From Ignavibacteria bacterium (GTDB taxonomy: Bacteria > Bacteroidota > Ignavibacteria > Kapaibacteriales > Kapaibacteriaceae): a stretch of 64,000 nucleotides of DNA. The stretch covers positions 1-64,000 of the forward strand of contig CANMBE010000002.1 of assembly GCA_947495975.1 (NCBI GenBank), given 5' to 3'. Shown here in pieces: positions 10,814-20,886 of the stretch. The first letter of the stretch is position 1, and every line of letters starts with the position of its first letter. The position numbers and the translations under genes are program-made. The notes under the pieces were generated by a model. It worked only from the letters and a program-made list of their open reading frames with translations. It was not told the DNA's origin and did no database searches.

Positions 10814-11809
10814 ATGATGCGCGATGAGAACATCGGCCAGTTGTTTGACGACGTCCGAACAGGATCTCGACGAGCTTTAGCAAGAGCCCTGTCGCTTGTT
10901 GAAAGTACTACTCCAGCAGACCGTGATTTTGCTTTTCAACTGCTTGAGATGTGTAGCAACGTAAGGAAAACGTCACGGCGTGTGGGACTTACAGGATCGC
11001 CTGGCGTAGGTAAGAGCACACTCGTTGAGGCTTTGGGGCTGGCTCTTGTTGCCGACGGTAGCCACGTTGCAGTGCTAGCTGTTGATCCGAGTAGCAAGCG
11101 AACGGGCGGCAGTATTCTTGGCGACAAAGTGCGCATGCCTCGCTTGTCTCTGCACCCGCATGCATTTATTCGGCCATCACCATCAAGATTGGCTCTTGGC
11201 GGTGCAACAACAACAACGCGAGATGCGATTGCTGTTTGCGAGGCAGCAGGATATGATACTATTCTTGTTGAAACTGTTGGCGTTGGGCAAAGCGAGATAG
11301 AGGTGGCAAGTATGGTAGACCTCTTTCTTCTCTTAGTGCTTCCTACAGCTGGTGATGACGTGCAGGGCATTAAGCGTGGCATCATGGAAGTTGCGCACGC
11401 AATACTCGTTACCAAGTCTGACATTGATGCTCGTGCTACGAGTATTGCCGTATCAACATATTCAAGCGCACTTCGTCTCATGATGCCATCGCAGGAGGAT
11501 TGGGAAACGCCCGTGTTACGTGTCTGTGCTACACAGAACGATGGTTTGGTTGGTGTACTTGAGATAATAGAACAATACTTTGCTGACAGACGTCGTACAC
11601 ACATCGATGAAGGAAGAAAGATTCAGCGAACTGACTGGTTCACCCAAGCTCTGCAGATTGAGTTGTTTTCAGCGCTACTTCATAACACACATGGTAGCGA
11701 GTTTATGAAGTTGCTTAAACAGCAAGTTATTGATGGTGGACTTCCGCCTTCCGTTGCAGTTCATCAACTTGTGTCGCACTTTAAGATCTCTATCACGGAG
11801 CGATTATGA
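10814..11809 (+). CDS. meaB: MeaB/ArgK family G3E-type GTPase
   Basis: GLTGSPGVGKSTLVEALG, AVDPSSKRTGGSILGDKVRM, ETVGVGQSE. Confidence 0.92.
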   Translation: MMRDENIGQLFDDVRTGSRRALARALSLVESTTPADRDFAFQLLEMCSNVRKTSRRVGLTGSPGVGKSTLVEALGLALVADGSHVAVLAVDPSSKRTGGSILGDKVRMPRLSLHPHAFIRPSPSRLALGGATTTTRDAIAVCEAAGYDTILVETVGVGQSEIEVASMVDLFLLLVLPTAGDDVQGIKRGIMEVAHAILVTKSDIDARATSIAVSTYSSALRLMMPSQEDWETPVLRVCATQNDGLVGVLEIIEQYFADRRRTHIDEGRKIQRTDWFTQALQIELFSALLHNTHGSEFMKLLKQQVIDGGLPPSVAVHQLVSHFKISITERL

Positions 11810-13011
11810 GAGTCCATTTTGCCCCCTTCCAAGAAGCGTTACGCAAAGTTGGGATAGATGCCTGGGTTATGTATGATTTTAGAGGAACGAATGACCTGGT
11901 GTGGACAATGCTAGATATTCCGTCTGATGCACATTGCAGCAGGCGTTTTATGGTCATCATTCCTGCTCATGGCAATCCAGTGAAGATCGTGCATCGCATG
12001 GAGCAACATCCACTTTCTCATGTGACGATTGCAGAGAAGCTCTATGACACCCGCCAATCCTGGGATGATGCAGTGTCAGAGGCATTGTCTGCGTTCAAGA
12101 CCGTTGCAATGGAATATTCACCTATGAATGCAATTCCAGTGACAAGTAAGGTTGACGCTGGGACAATTGAGTTTGTGAGATCTCTGGGAATTGATGTGAA
12201 GTCGTCAGCCGATATTGCTCAAGAATTCACTGCTGTTTTAAGTGAGCAGCAACTGGCTGGCGCAGCTATAACGGGCGGACAGCTTCGCAATATCATTATG
12301 GATGCGTTTGGATTCATTCGTAAAAGCATTCTTGCGTCTACCACTATCACAGAATTTGATGTTCAGCAACACATTCTGAACAACTTTCGTGTACATGAAC
12401 TAGTAACAGATGGCGTTCCGATTGTGGCAATTGGATCAAATGCTTCTTCGCCACATTATGCCCCTTCAATTACGAATAATTCCGAGATTAACCACGAGAT
12501 GGTTGTGCTCATCGATGCATGGTGCAAAAACGCCTCGCCTGAGTCTGTGTATGCAGACCTCACGTGGGTCGGGTATACAGGAGCTGCTATACCGGAAGAT
12601 CTTGAATCTTCGTTTGATATTATTGTAAAAGCTAGGAATGCTGCGCTTGCATGCGTCTTTGAAAGATTCCATGTTGGTGAACCCGTGTATGGTTATGAAG
12701 TTGATAACGCATGTAGGTCAGTGATTGAAACGTCTGGCATGGGATCTGCTTTCATTCATCGTACTGGACACAACATCACAACAGAGATTCATGGGCCTGG
12801 TGTAAATATGGATGACTTTGAAACTCATGATTCTCGGCAAGTTCTTGCTGGAACGTCTTTCTCAATTGAGCCTGGTGTATATATTCCTGAAGTATTGGGA
12901 TTAAGAACTGAGATTGACGTAGTGATTTCCAGAGACGGTAATCCATCTGTTCCGTCGTCACCAATGCAAACCACGTTACTTCCTTTATTAGCAGATGTAT
13001 GGGAGCAATGA
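11806..13011 (+). CDS. M24 family Xaa-Pro peptidase
   Basis: creatinase/aminopeptidase P fold; HRTGHNI, EPGVYIPEVLGLRTEIDVVIS metal-ligand motifs. Confidence 0.88.
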   Translation: MRVHFAPFQEALRKVGIDAWVMYDFRGTNDLVWTMLDIPSDAHCSRRFMVIIPAHGNPVKIVHRMEQHPLSHVTIAEKLYDTRQSWDDAVSEALSAFKTVAMEYSPMNAIPVTSKVDAGTIEFVRSLGIDVKSSADIAQEFTAVLSEQQLAGAAITGGQLRNIIMDAFGFIRKSILASTTITEFDVQQHILNNFRVHELVTDGVPIVAIGSNASSPHYAPSITNNSEINHEMVVLIDAWCKNASPESVYADLTWVGYTGAAIPEDLESSFDIIVKARNAALACVFERFHVGEPVYGYEVDNACRSVIETSGMGSAFIHRTGHNITTEIHGPGVNMDDFETHDSRQVLAGTSFSIEPGVYIPEVLGLRTEIDVVISRDGNPSVPSSPMQTTLLPLLADVWEQ

Positions 13012-14810
13012 CGAATATTAGAAGACTGATATCCATTTCACTCGTTTTCGTATCGTTGAGTTTTGGCGCAGTAGCTCAAAAATCAACAGAACGTGATAGA
13101 CTCCGCATGGCTCAAACGCACGAGAGAACCGGAGACCTTCGAAATGCAGCCAGGTTGTATCAGGAATTGTTCGCGTCTACTCCTTCAAGCGACCCATATT
13201 TTCAAGGCGTAGTGAGAACACTTGGTGGTTTGCAACAATTCGAAGCGCTCATGCCTCTGGTTGAATCGCGCGCGCGCGCTTTTCCTGATGCGAACACTGC
13301 AATTCTTGCAGGCTCACTCAACGCAAGACTTGGCAACATTGTAAAAGCCGATACGTGGTGGTTAGAGGCAATCTCTTTATCTGATGATGATGAAACAACG
13401 CATGTACTCATAGGAGCAGAACAAACTCAGTTGCTCTTACATGCACAGGCGTTGAAGTCATACAAATCAGCTAGAACCATTAATGGGGCTCCTCTGGCAT
13501 ACGGCGATGAGATATCGCATCTCTATGCTGTAACCGGAGATCTAAATAGTGCTGCTCGTGAAGCTCTGGCGATCTATGCTGTAGATGGCGAGATTGTTCG
13601 TGTGCAACGTCGGTTAAGTGTCTTGCTCTCTTATGAAAACGGTCAATCAGTTCTTATCTCCCAGCTCAATGCGTTACAAGGTAGTGGTAACGAGATTCTT
13701 CGGCTACGACAGTGGTTTTGTAAGCAAACAAAGAACTGGCGAGGAGCATTAGAAATCACTGAAATGCTTGATGAGTTATCCCAACCACGGGGTCAAGAGT
13801 TACTGCTGTTCGCAGACGGCGCTCGAATGGACAACCAATTCGATATCGCAATTGCAGCGTATGGCATTATTATGAAGGACGTATCAGATCAGCGTTATCG
13901 GATGACAGCGGCCTACGGTTCGGCTCGTGCGCTTGAACAGAAGTTGCGTTCATCAAAGAGTATAACAGTGGTAGAGGCTCGAGTCATTATTGAGAAATAC
14001 GACGAGATAATCAAGCAGTATAAGCAACATCCGATATCAGCTGAAGCACTGTACCAATCAGCCATACTCGAAGATGACGTAATAGGAAATATGGATGGAT
14101 CTCGTCAGAGACTCATGCAGTTGCAGAATCAATGGCGCGGAACCACCTCTTCCATTGATGGGTCATTACGATTGGCAGATATGTACCTTGTCATGGGAAA
14201 CGACAAGGATGCTGAATCTATCCTTCAACTCGTAGTTAGTGGTCTACCCAATGTTTCAGCCGATCGGCGAGACCGCGCAAAGCTGCGTCTTGCAGATCTT
14301 CAGTTTTGGAAGGGCAATCTTGATTCGTCCAAATTACTCTATGAGCCTCTTGCTGAAATTACAGGTTCAGTAGCATCGAATGATGCGCTCGATCACTTAC
14401 TACTCATCAACCTGGCACAAGAAGATTCTGCTGCGGTTGTGTCCATAGCCAGGGCAGAGGGACTGATGGTCCGTCGTTCGTATCGCGAAGCAGCAGTATT
14501 GTTCTCACAGGCGTCAAAATCAGCATCGCAAGGTGAATTGCGAGACCGGGCAGCGCTCAACGCTGCCAAGGCCTATCTAGACCTAGACGATGACACCTCA
14601 GCTGAACCTCTTTTACAAAGTATCGTCAATGGCATTCCTGAGACTATATTCGGTGATAGGGCCCTAAGCCTTAAAGCCGATATACAGGTGCGTCGCGGTG
14701 ATAAAAAAGGGGCACTTCTGACCCTCGATTCACTCCTCGTTAATTATCCACGTTCTATTCTTGTACCTACAATTCGTGATCGAATCCGCGTACTACGCGG
14801 TGATGTGTAA
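13008..14810 (+). CDS. secreted tetratricopeptide-repeat protein
   Basis: signal peptide (RRLISISLVFVSLSFGAVAQ) and multiple TPR-like helices. Confidence 0.75.
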   Translation: MTNIRRLISISLVFVSLSFGAVAQKSTERDRLRMAQTHERTGDLRNAARLYQELFASTPSSDPYFQGVVRTLGGLQQFEALMPLVESRARAFPDANTAILAGSLNARLGNIVKADTWWLEAISLSDDDETTHVLIGAEQTQLLLHAQALKSYKSARTINGAPLAYGDEISHLYAVTGDLNSAAREALAIYAVDGEIVRVQRRLSVLLSYENGQSVLISQLNALQGSGNEILRLRQWFCKQTKNWRGALEITEMLDELSQPRGQELLLFADGARMDNQFDIAIAAYGIIMKDVSDQRYRMTAAYGSARALEQKLRSSKSITVVEARVIIEKYDEIIKQYKQHPISAEALYQSAILEDDVIGNMDGSRQRLMQLQNQWRGTTSSIDGSLRLADMYLVMGNDKDAESILQLVVSGLPNVSADRRDRAKLRLADLQFWKGNLDSSKLLYEPLAEITGSVASNDALDHLLLINLAQEDSAAVVSIARAEGLMVRRSYREAAVLFSQASKSASQGELRDRAALNAAKAYLDLDDDTSAEPLLQSIVNGIPETIFGDRALSLKADIQVRRGDKKGALLTLDSLLVNYPRSILVPTIRDRIRVLRGDV

Positions 14811-14835
14811 TTGTAGTACTGTTCGGAGTTTGACT

Positions 14836-16548
14836 ATGTCCACACGTACGTTTCGAGAACTTCCCTATCAGCGACCAGATCTATCAGCACTATCAACAGT
14901 GTATGCAGATCTTACGAGCCGTTTGAATACAGCAGCGACTGGTTCAGACGCGGTGCGTGTTGTTCGAGAATGGAACACCGCACGCATTCACACAGGAACT
15001 ATGGGTTCACTTGCTGAAGTGCACTTTACTCAGAATGTTGCTGATGCAGATGCAAAAGCTGAAAAACTCTTTTACGATGAAAATGGTCCTTCGTTTTCGG
15101 AGCTCGACGTGACCTTTTCTCGCAGCCTCCTGGCCTCGCCACATCGTGAATTCATTTCTAAGGAATTCGGCGAGCTGTTTCTGACGCGATTACAAAATGC
15201 AAGCCTCACTTTTGAGCCATCTATCATGGACATAATGGTCCGCGAATCGGAGCTATGCCGAGAGTATAATGAACTAACTGCCTCGGCTCAGATTGAAGTT
15301 GATGGAGAAGTGTACAATCTTAGCACAATCGGTAAACTCGTCATTGATTTGGACCGTGGGGTGCGCCAGCGGTCAGTGGCAGAGATGTATCAATTTCTTA
15401 CAATCCACGCCAACCAGCTGGATACAATCTTTGATGAACTCGTAAAACTTCGTCACGAAAAAGCGTTGCGCCTTGGTTATGCTTCCTATACTGAGTTTCG
15501 TTACGTAGAATTTGGACGCGTTGACTATGATGCATCAGATGTAGAACTATTTCGCGCTCAAGTGCGAGAGCATGTGGTTCCTCTGGTGAGTGTATTGCGG
15601 AATGCACAGAAGAAACGCCTTGCACTAGAAACGCTAACGATTGCTGATGAGAAGTTGCAGTTTGTGGATGGGAATCCGGTTGCTGCTGGTGATCATGACT
15701 GGATTGTAGAGCGAGCCCATCGTATGTATTCCGAACTCTCTGGTGAGACGAAGGAGTTCTTTCAGCTGATGCTTGACGCGGATCTTCTTGACTTAAAGAG
15801 CAGAGACAATAAGGCAACAGGCGGTTATTGTACGAGTTTTAGTTCATATGGACTACCGTTCATTTTCGCAAATTTTAATAAGACCACGCACGACATCGAA
15901 GTGTTGACTCACGAGGCTGGGCACGCATTTCAGGCGTATCGTAGCAGATCTCTCGCAGTGCCTGAATATTTCTGGCCCACAGCTGAAGCGTGTGAGATAC
16001 ATTCAATGGGAATGGAATTTCTCACGTGGCCATGGATGAATCTCTTTTTTGGTGAGCAGACAGATAAATTCCGGTTTTATCACCTACAAGGCGCTCTCTT
16101 GTTTCTTCCATACGGTTGTGCAGTTGATCACTTCCAACATTGGATTTACGCAAACCCAACCGCAACTCCTGCCGAACGAAACAGCATGTGGTTAGAAATA
16201 GAAAAGCTTTATATGCCCTGGCGAAATGGTTCCAATGTTCCGGCTGTTGCCGAAGGACGAACGTGGCAGTTCCAACGTCATATTTATGAAACGCCATTCT
16301 ACTACATAGACTATGCTCTTGCGCAAACCTGCGCTTTGCAATATTGGAAGTGGTCTGAAAATGACCGCGCTGCCGCTTTTGCATCATATGTAAAGATCTG
16401 CGATGTAGGTGGCTCTAAACCATTTCTCGGAATTGTTGAAGCCGGCGGACTCATCTCTCCGTTCAAGGACGGTTGTCTACAAAGCATTGTGGATTATTCG
16501 TACAAATGGCTGAACGATAATTACCCAGAGCAGCTGGCAACCTTGTAA
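14836..16548 (+). CDS. M3 family oligoendopeptidase (PepF-like)
   Basis: HEAGHAFQAY zinc motif; start placed at MSTRTFRELPYQRPDLS. Confidence 0.92.
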   Translation: MSTRTFRELPYQRPDLSALSTVYADLTSRLNTAATGSDAVRVVREWNTARIHTGTMGSLAEVHFTQNVADADAKAEKLFYDENGPSFSELDVTFSRSLLASPHREFISKEFGELFLTRLQNASLTFEPSIMDIMVRESELCREYNELTASAQIEVDGEVYNLSTIGKLVIDLDRGVRQRSVAEMYQFLTIHANQLDTIFDELVKLRHEKALRLGYASYTEFRYVEFGRVDYDASDVELFRAQVREHVVPLVSVLRNAQKKRLALETLTIADEKLQFVDGNPVAAGDHDWIVERAHRMYSELSGETKEFFQLMLDADLLDLKSRDNKATGGYCTSFSSYGLPFIFANFNKTTHDIEVLTHEAGHAFQAYRSRSLAVPEYFWPTAEACEIHSMGMEFLTWPWMNLFFGEQTDKFRFYHLQGALLFLPYGCAVDHFQHWIYANPTATPAERNSMWLEIEKLYMPWRNGSNVPAVAEGRTWQFQRHIYETPFYYIDYALAQTCALQYWKWSENDRAAAFASYVKICDVGGSKPFLGIVEAGGLISPFKDGCLQSIVDYSYKWLNDNYPEQLATL

Positions 16549-16716
16549 GCTGTTCTATTACATTGAGTTACGTGATTAATCTCATGCATCGTATCACCTC
16601 TGTGGCAGAGCGTACTTATTGAGATGGTAACACCCACTACTACCCTCAAGACGCGCTATCGTAGAGCGAATGTTCCGTAGTTTCGTGTGTAGAAGACGAT
16701 TATTTGTTCCAGTATT

Positions 16717-19700
16717 TTGATGGCTACGCAAATGAAGAATATGACCCCAGTGAGCGTTGTTCTCGCGCTTTTGGTCTTTGTAACTGCGACCACACTTCGT
16801 GCGCAGTCTAATCCAACGCCATTTGATCTCAATACTGGCACATATTCATTAACAGATTGGTTGTCTACATCACCAGCGGGGACGTATCCTCCAAGCATGG
16901 TGTTTCAACAAACCACCAACATTGATGATCCATCTGATGCATTGGCTGTAGCCGATTGGAACTGTTCCTATGCATTAACGAGCGGCGCTCGAATCAATGG
17001 GCTGGGTACGACAGGAATAGGATTTATAAACACCGGTACGCTGAATTGCAATTGTGCATATGTTGGTAGCGCCTTGTTAGCGCTCAACACCACAAATAGA
17101 ACGCAGATCAACGTATCATTCATTGGTGCAACGATTGGCGCAGGTCAGCGCCGATATGGAATGCGACTCCAGTATCGTATCGGATCTGTTGGTTCATGGA
17201 TGAACGTTGTAAACAATGGAGGTCTGGTTGAGTTTGTTTCAACAGCCAACGTAACAACTCCTTCGACTACAATTTCTTCGCCCCTTCCAATTGCATGTGA
17301 AGGTCAATCGCTTGTACAAGTCCGTTGGGTATACTACTATGTGGCTGGCAGTGGTACGGGTTCTCGTCCGCAAATTCGACTTGATGATATCAGCATCACG
17401 TCGAATAGTATTGTTGGAACTGCAACGGATCTGCGTATTGAGCGCACAAGCCCTATCTCTCCTTCGCAAAACACTGCATTCTCAGTCTTCGTACGGTCAA
17501 CAGACGCTCTTGGTGCAGCAAAGAATGTAACCACGGCAACAACTGTTCAGCTGACACTCAATACAGGAACTGGAACACTCTCTGGTACATTAACAGGCAC
17601 AATTCCTGCAGGTCAAAGCTCTGTTACTCTGGCGAATGTCTCCTACAATGTTATTGAGTCTGGCGTTTCTATTCGCGCATCAGTGCTCGCGGGCCAGACG
17701 CTTGCACTAACAAATGGTGCGGCATTCTCAATTCAAGCACCTGCTACGTATACATCAATAGTAGGCGCTCAACAGGATGCATATGTGAACGTAGCGTTTA
17801 ATCCAATAACGGTCTCTGTGTTGCGAGCTGACAACACAACAGATTTGAATTACTCTTCAGATATCACTGTTAAAAAAATTACGGGTCCAGGTATTGTAAC
17901 TGGCACCCCAACTGTGGCGGCTCTCAAAGGTGTGGCAATATTTGATAACGTTATGGTAGATCAACCAGGAACGTATCTACTAGAGATGGTTATTCCTGGC
18001 CTACCAACGCAAACGCTGCCATTTACGACAGCCTTTGCAGCACCAAACATGACAACGGACATCGTGCCACAATACATCCATGCACGTGTTGCTTCAGGTA
18101 CATGTAACTCTAGTGTTTCTGCGTTTCCGATACCAGTTTTTGCTCGCGTCACCTTTACAGGGTTGGCACCAAACACATCATATCGATTTAACACCGGTTT
18201 GGCAACGGATAACAACCTGACGTCAACCGGTGGTGGATTCAACATCAACTATAATCGAAATGACAACTCATTCTTTTATACTGCGGGTAAGTCGTTAACG
18301 ACAACAGGAGAATATTCGCAATTCTCAACTACTGCTGGCGAGACCACGAAGTCAGTGTGGATTAATCTTGTGACCAGCACAAACATCGCGTTCCAAGAAG
18401 GCAACATTATCAACTGGCGTGTATCGCTGGGTGATAACAATGGTCTTCTTATGCGCCGTTTTCAACTTTCTCAGACGTCTCAGGCACTTCGCATGGGTGT
18501 TGCAACTACTCAGGCTACAGGCATAGCTGATGATCGCTCGCAGCTCACCCCTAAGAACTATGTTCTTTTGTATGACAACGTGGCCGGCACAGGTCGCCCG
18601 ATAACTGTGGCTGTTATCCAATCGATTGGTACGTCTGTTCCAGGTGCAGAATCATTTTACGCTACAAGACAAAATGTATCTACAGCATGGGCCACCTTCG
18701 TACCTAACACACTCCCTAACGGTATTCGCCGTATTGAAGAACGCGACTACAAGACAAACGCAATTGTCTACGCTAAAACATCGGTAGATGGCATTTGGAA
18801 CAGTGTTCAGACCAACCCATCCAATCTTGGTGCTTATCCAAATGGACCTGGTGGCTTTGCGTCTCCAATCATTCTACAGACACCCAATATTACATTAACA
18901 TCGCCTCAAACAGGTGATACGTTGTGCGCCGGACAAACAGCAACAACATCATTTGTTGCAAGAGGCGTTAATACTGTTCGTATTGAGTTCTCATCAAATA
19001 ACGGCGCGTCGTGGGAAATCATCGGTGACTATCCATCATCATTGATATCCGTTTCGTGGACGGTGCCGGCACTTGAATTTGCCGGCCTAGCGCGTATCCG
19101 AGTTACTGGTGTTGAGAGAACGGATATATCTGCAACATCAACACAATTTGCAATTGCCTCTAAGGTAATCGTCGTTGGACAACCTCAGTCTAGGAACATG
19201 TGTGTTGGTGAATCATACAGTATGCTCGCTCTCACAAGTGGAGCAGTAAAATCGTATCAATGGTTCAAGGACGGCATTGAAATAGCAGGATCCAATGGTC
19301 CACTGTTCAAAATCTCTGAAGCACAATATGGAACATCCGGTTTCTACTACTGCGTGATAAAAGGATTTGGACAATGTGGTAACGCTATTTCAGACACAGC
19401 CCACCTTCGTGTAGGCCGTCCAATCCAAATTTCAAATCAGTCGAGAAACGTTCCTGTGATGCTCGGCACAAAAGCAGTTTTGCTTATTGAAGCTGAAGTG
19501 CCAGGAGAATCTGTTTCGTATCAGTGGTTCAACGGGCTAGTGGCTATTGTTGACAATACACGAATCACGGGCTCAACGTCAGATCGTCTTGAGATCAGAA
19601 ACGTAATGGCTAGTGACCTATCAAACGAATATCGGTGTGTTGTGATGGGAGTCTGCGGCATTGCCACGTCTCGCAACATTCGTGTGTTCACCAATGGCGT

Positions 19701-20790
19701 GTATGTTGAGTTTAGCGGCAACAGCGTTAATGCATGCGTGGGTAATACAGTTGAAATTCGTGCACAAGCCTACGTTAACCCACCTGTAGCCGAGCTTCTC
19801 CTTCGCTGGTGGCGCAATGGCCAACCACTCTTTGACGGCAGTGACTATGCAGGTACAAACACTTCTACTCTTACAATCAATAACGTGTCAGCTCAAGATG
19901 CAGGCGATTACGTTCTACGCGCTGAACTAGCTGACAACCAGTCCATCAATGCTGAAGGAACCGTTTCGGTTGTGATTGCTAATACACCAGTGATTACGCA
20001 ACAACCGCAGTCTACTGATGTTTGCTCTGGAACATCGCTCACTCTTTCAGTTGGCGCTACGGCTCAGGGTACTCTTACATATTCGTGGTCAAAAGACGGT
20101 GTTGTGTTACCGGCTGAGACGTCTTCAACACTAACAGTGCAAATCGTAACACCAGCTCGCGCCGGTGTGTACTCAGTTCGCGTGGTTACATCGTGCGGAA
20201 ACGTTCTTTCAAACGATGCTACAATTACTGTGCGCAATGCTACGGTCATCAGTCAGCAGCCACCAACCGTTATTGATGTGCAAGTGGGCCAGCCCCTTTT
20301 AATCACATTGGTAGCCACGGGGTCAGGAACGCTTCAGTATCAATGGTTTAAGGATGGTGTTGAAATAGCGGGTGAAGTTGCACCAACGTATTCTAAAACA
20401 GCAGTCCTTGCTGATTCAGGCCTGTATTGGTGCCGCGTCCGGTCAGAATGTGGTGATGCGATCTCCGATACAACGTCGGTGCTTACACGTCCTTCAACAA
20501 CAGGTGTGGATGACCTTGTAGTTGCAGGTGGTGCACTGATCGGCCGCGTTGTTCCAAACCCTGTATTAGGCGTTTCTTCAATTGACGTTACTCTTCCATC
20601 GACGATGCGAATGACAATCTCGCTGATCGATGTTACCGGTTCACAAGTAATGACAATCATTGATGGTATCAGCCCAGCGGGTGGGCATCACTTTATTATC
20701 GACTCCGCAATACTTGCTTCAGGACTCTATCACGTAGTGACTATCGTCAATGGTGTGCCGTCCATGCAACCTGTCATTATTGTGAAATGA
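16717..20790 (+). CDS. large secreted Ig-like repeat protein with T9SS-type C-terminal sorting region
   Basis: 1357 aa; signal peptide; repeated Ig-like units (YQWFKDGIEIAG.../YQWFKDGVEIAG...); C-terminus RVVPNPVLGVSSIDVTLPS...LIDVTGSQV...ASGLYHVVTIVNG. Confidence 0.85.
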   Translation: MMATQMKNMTPVSVVLALLVFVTATTLRAQSNPTPFDLNTGTYSLTDWLSTSPAGTYPPSMVFQQTTNIDDPSDALAVADWNCSYALTSGARINGLGTTGIGFINTGTLNCNCAYVGSALLALNTTNRTQINVSFIGATIGAGQRRYGMRLQYRIGSVGSWMNVVNNGGLVEFVSTANVTTPSTTISSPLPIACEGQSLVQVRWVYYYVAGSGTGSRPQIRLDDISITSNSIVGTATDLRIERTSPISPSQNTAFSVFVRSTDALGAAKNVTTATTVQLTLNTGTGTLSGTLTGTIPAGQSSVTLANVSYNVIESGVSIRASVLAGQTLALTNGAAFSIQAPATYTSIVGAQQDAYVNVAFNPITVSVLRADNTTDLNYSSDITVKKITGPGIVTGTPTVAALKGVAIFDNVMVDQPGTYLLEMVIPGLPTQTLPFTTAFAAPNMTTDIVPQYIHARVASGTCNSSVSAFPIPVFARVTFTGLAPNTSYRFNTGLATDNNLTSTGGGFNINYNRNDNSFFYTAGKSLTTTGEYSQFSTTAGETTKSVWINLVTSTNIAFQEGNIINWRVSLGDNNGLLMRRFQLSQTSQALRMGVATTQATGIADDRSQLTPKNYVLLYDNVAGTGRPITVAVIQSIGTSVPGAESFYATRQNVSTAWATFVPNTLPNGIRRIEERDYKTNAIVYAKTSVDGIWNSVQTNPSNLGAYPNGPGGFASPIILQTPNITLTSPQTGDTLCAGQTATTSFVARGVNTVRIEFSSNNGASWEIIGDYPSSLISVSWTVPALEFAGLARIRVTGVERTDISATSTQFAIASKVIVVGQPQSRNMCVGESYSMLALTSGAVKSYQWFKDGIEIAGSNGPLFKISEAQYGTSGFYYCVIKGFGQCGNAISDTAHLRVGRPIQISNQSRNVPVMLGTKAVLLIEAEVPGESVSYQWFNGLVAIVDNTRITGSTSDRLEIRNVMASDLSNEYRCVVMGVCGIATSRNIRVFTNGVYVEFSGNSVNACVGNTVEIRAQAYVNPPVAELLLRWWRNGQPLFDGSDYAGTNTSTLTINNVSAQDAGDYVLRAELADNQSINAEGTVSVVIANTPVITQQPQSTDVCSGTSLTLSVGATAQGTLTYSWSKDGVVLPAETSSTLTVQIVTPARAGVYSVRVVTSCGNVLSNDATITVRNATVISQQPPTVIDVQVGQPLLITLVATGSGTLQYQWFKDGVEIAGEVAPTYSKTAVLADSGLYWCRVRSECGDAISDTTSVLTRPSTTGVDDLVVAGGALIGRVVPNPVLGVSSIDVTLPSTMRMTISLIDVTGSQVMTIIDGISPAGGHHFIIDSAILASGLYHVVTIVNGVPSMQPVIIVK

Positions 20791-20814
20791 TCTTCACAAT
20801 GAATTGAGAAATTC

Positions 20815-20847
20815 AAAAAGGGGGTATGCTGTGCATGCCCCCTTTTT
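20815..20847 (+). terminator. intrinsic terminator
   Basis: AAAAAGGGGGTATGC-TGT-GCATGCCCCCTTTTT hairpin with T-tract just downstream of the 1357-aa ORF. Confidence 0.85.
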
Positions 20848-20886
20848 CGTTCGTATCACCGTCAATCGTCAATCGAAGGCCAAATC

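Noticed and set aside
10936-11604. 222-aa minus-strand ORF
   Set aside because: Antisense shadow ORF of the MeaB/ArgK gene
19255-20375. Repeated DNA segments that could suggest a mobile or CRISPR-like repeat
   Set aside because: They are in-frame Ig-domain repeats within one secreted protein
20815-20847. GGGGG/CCCCC-containing palindrome considered as a copy of the AAGGGGCT word
   Set aside because: It has five Gs and a T-tract and is better explained as an intrinsic terminator, so I did not count it
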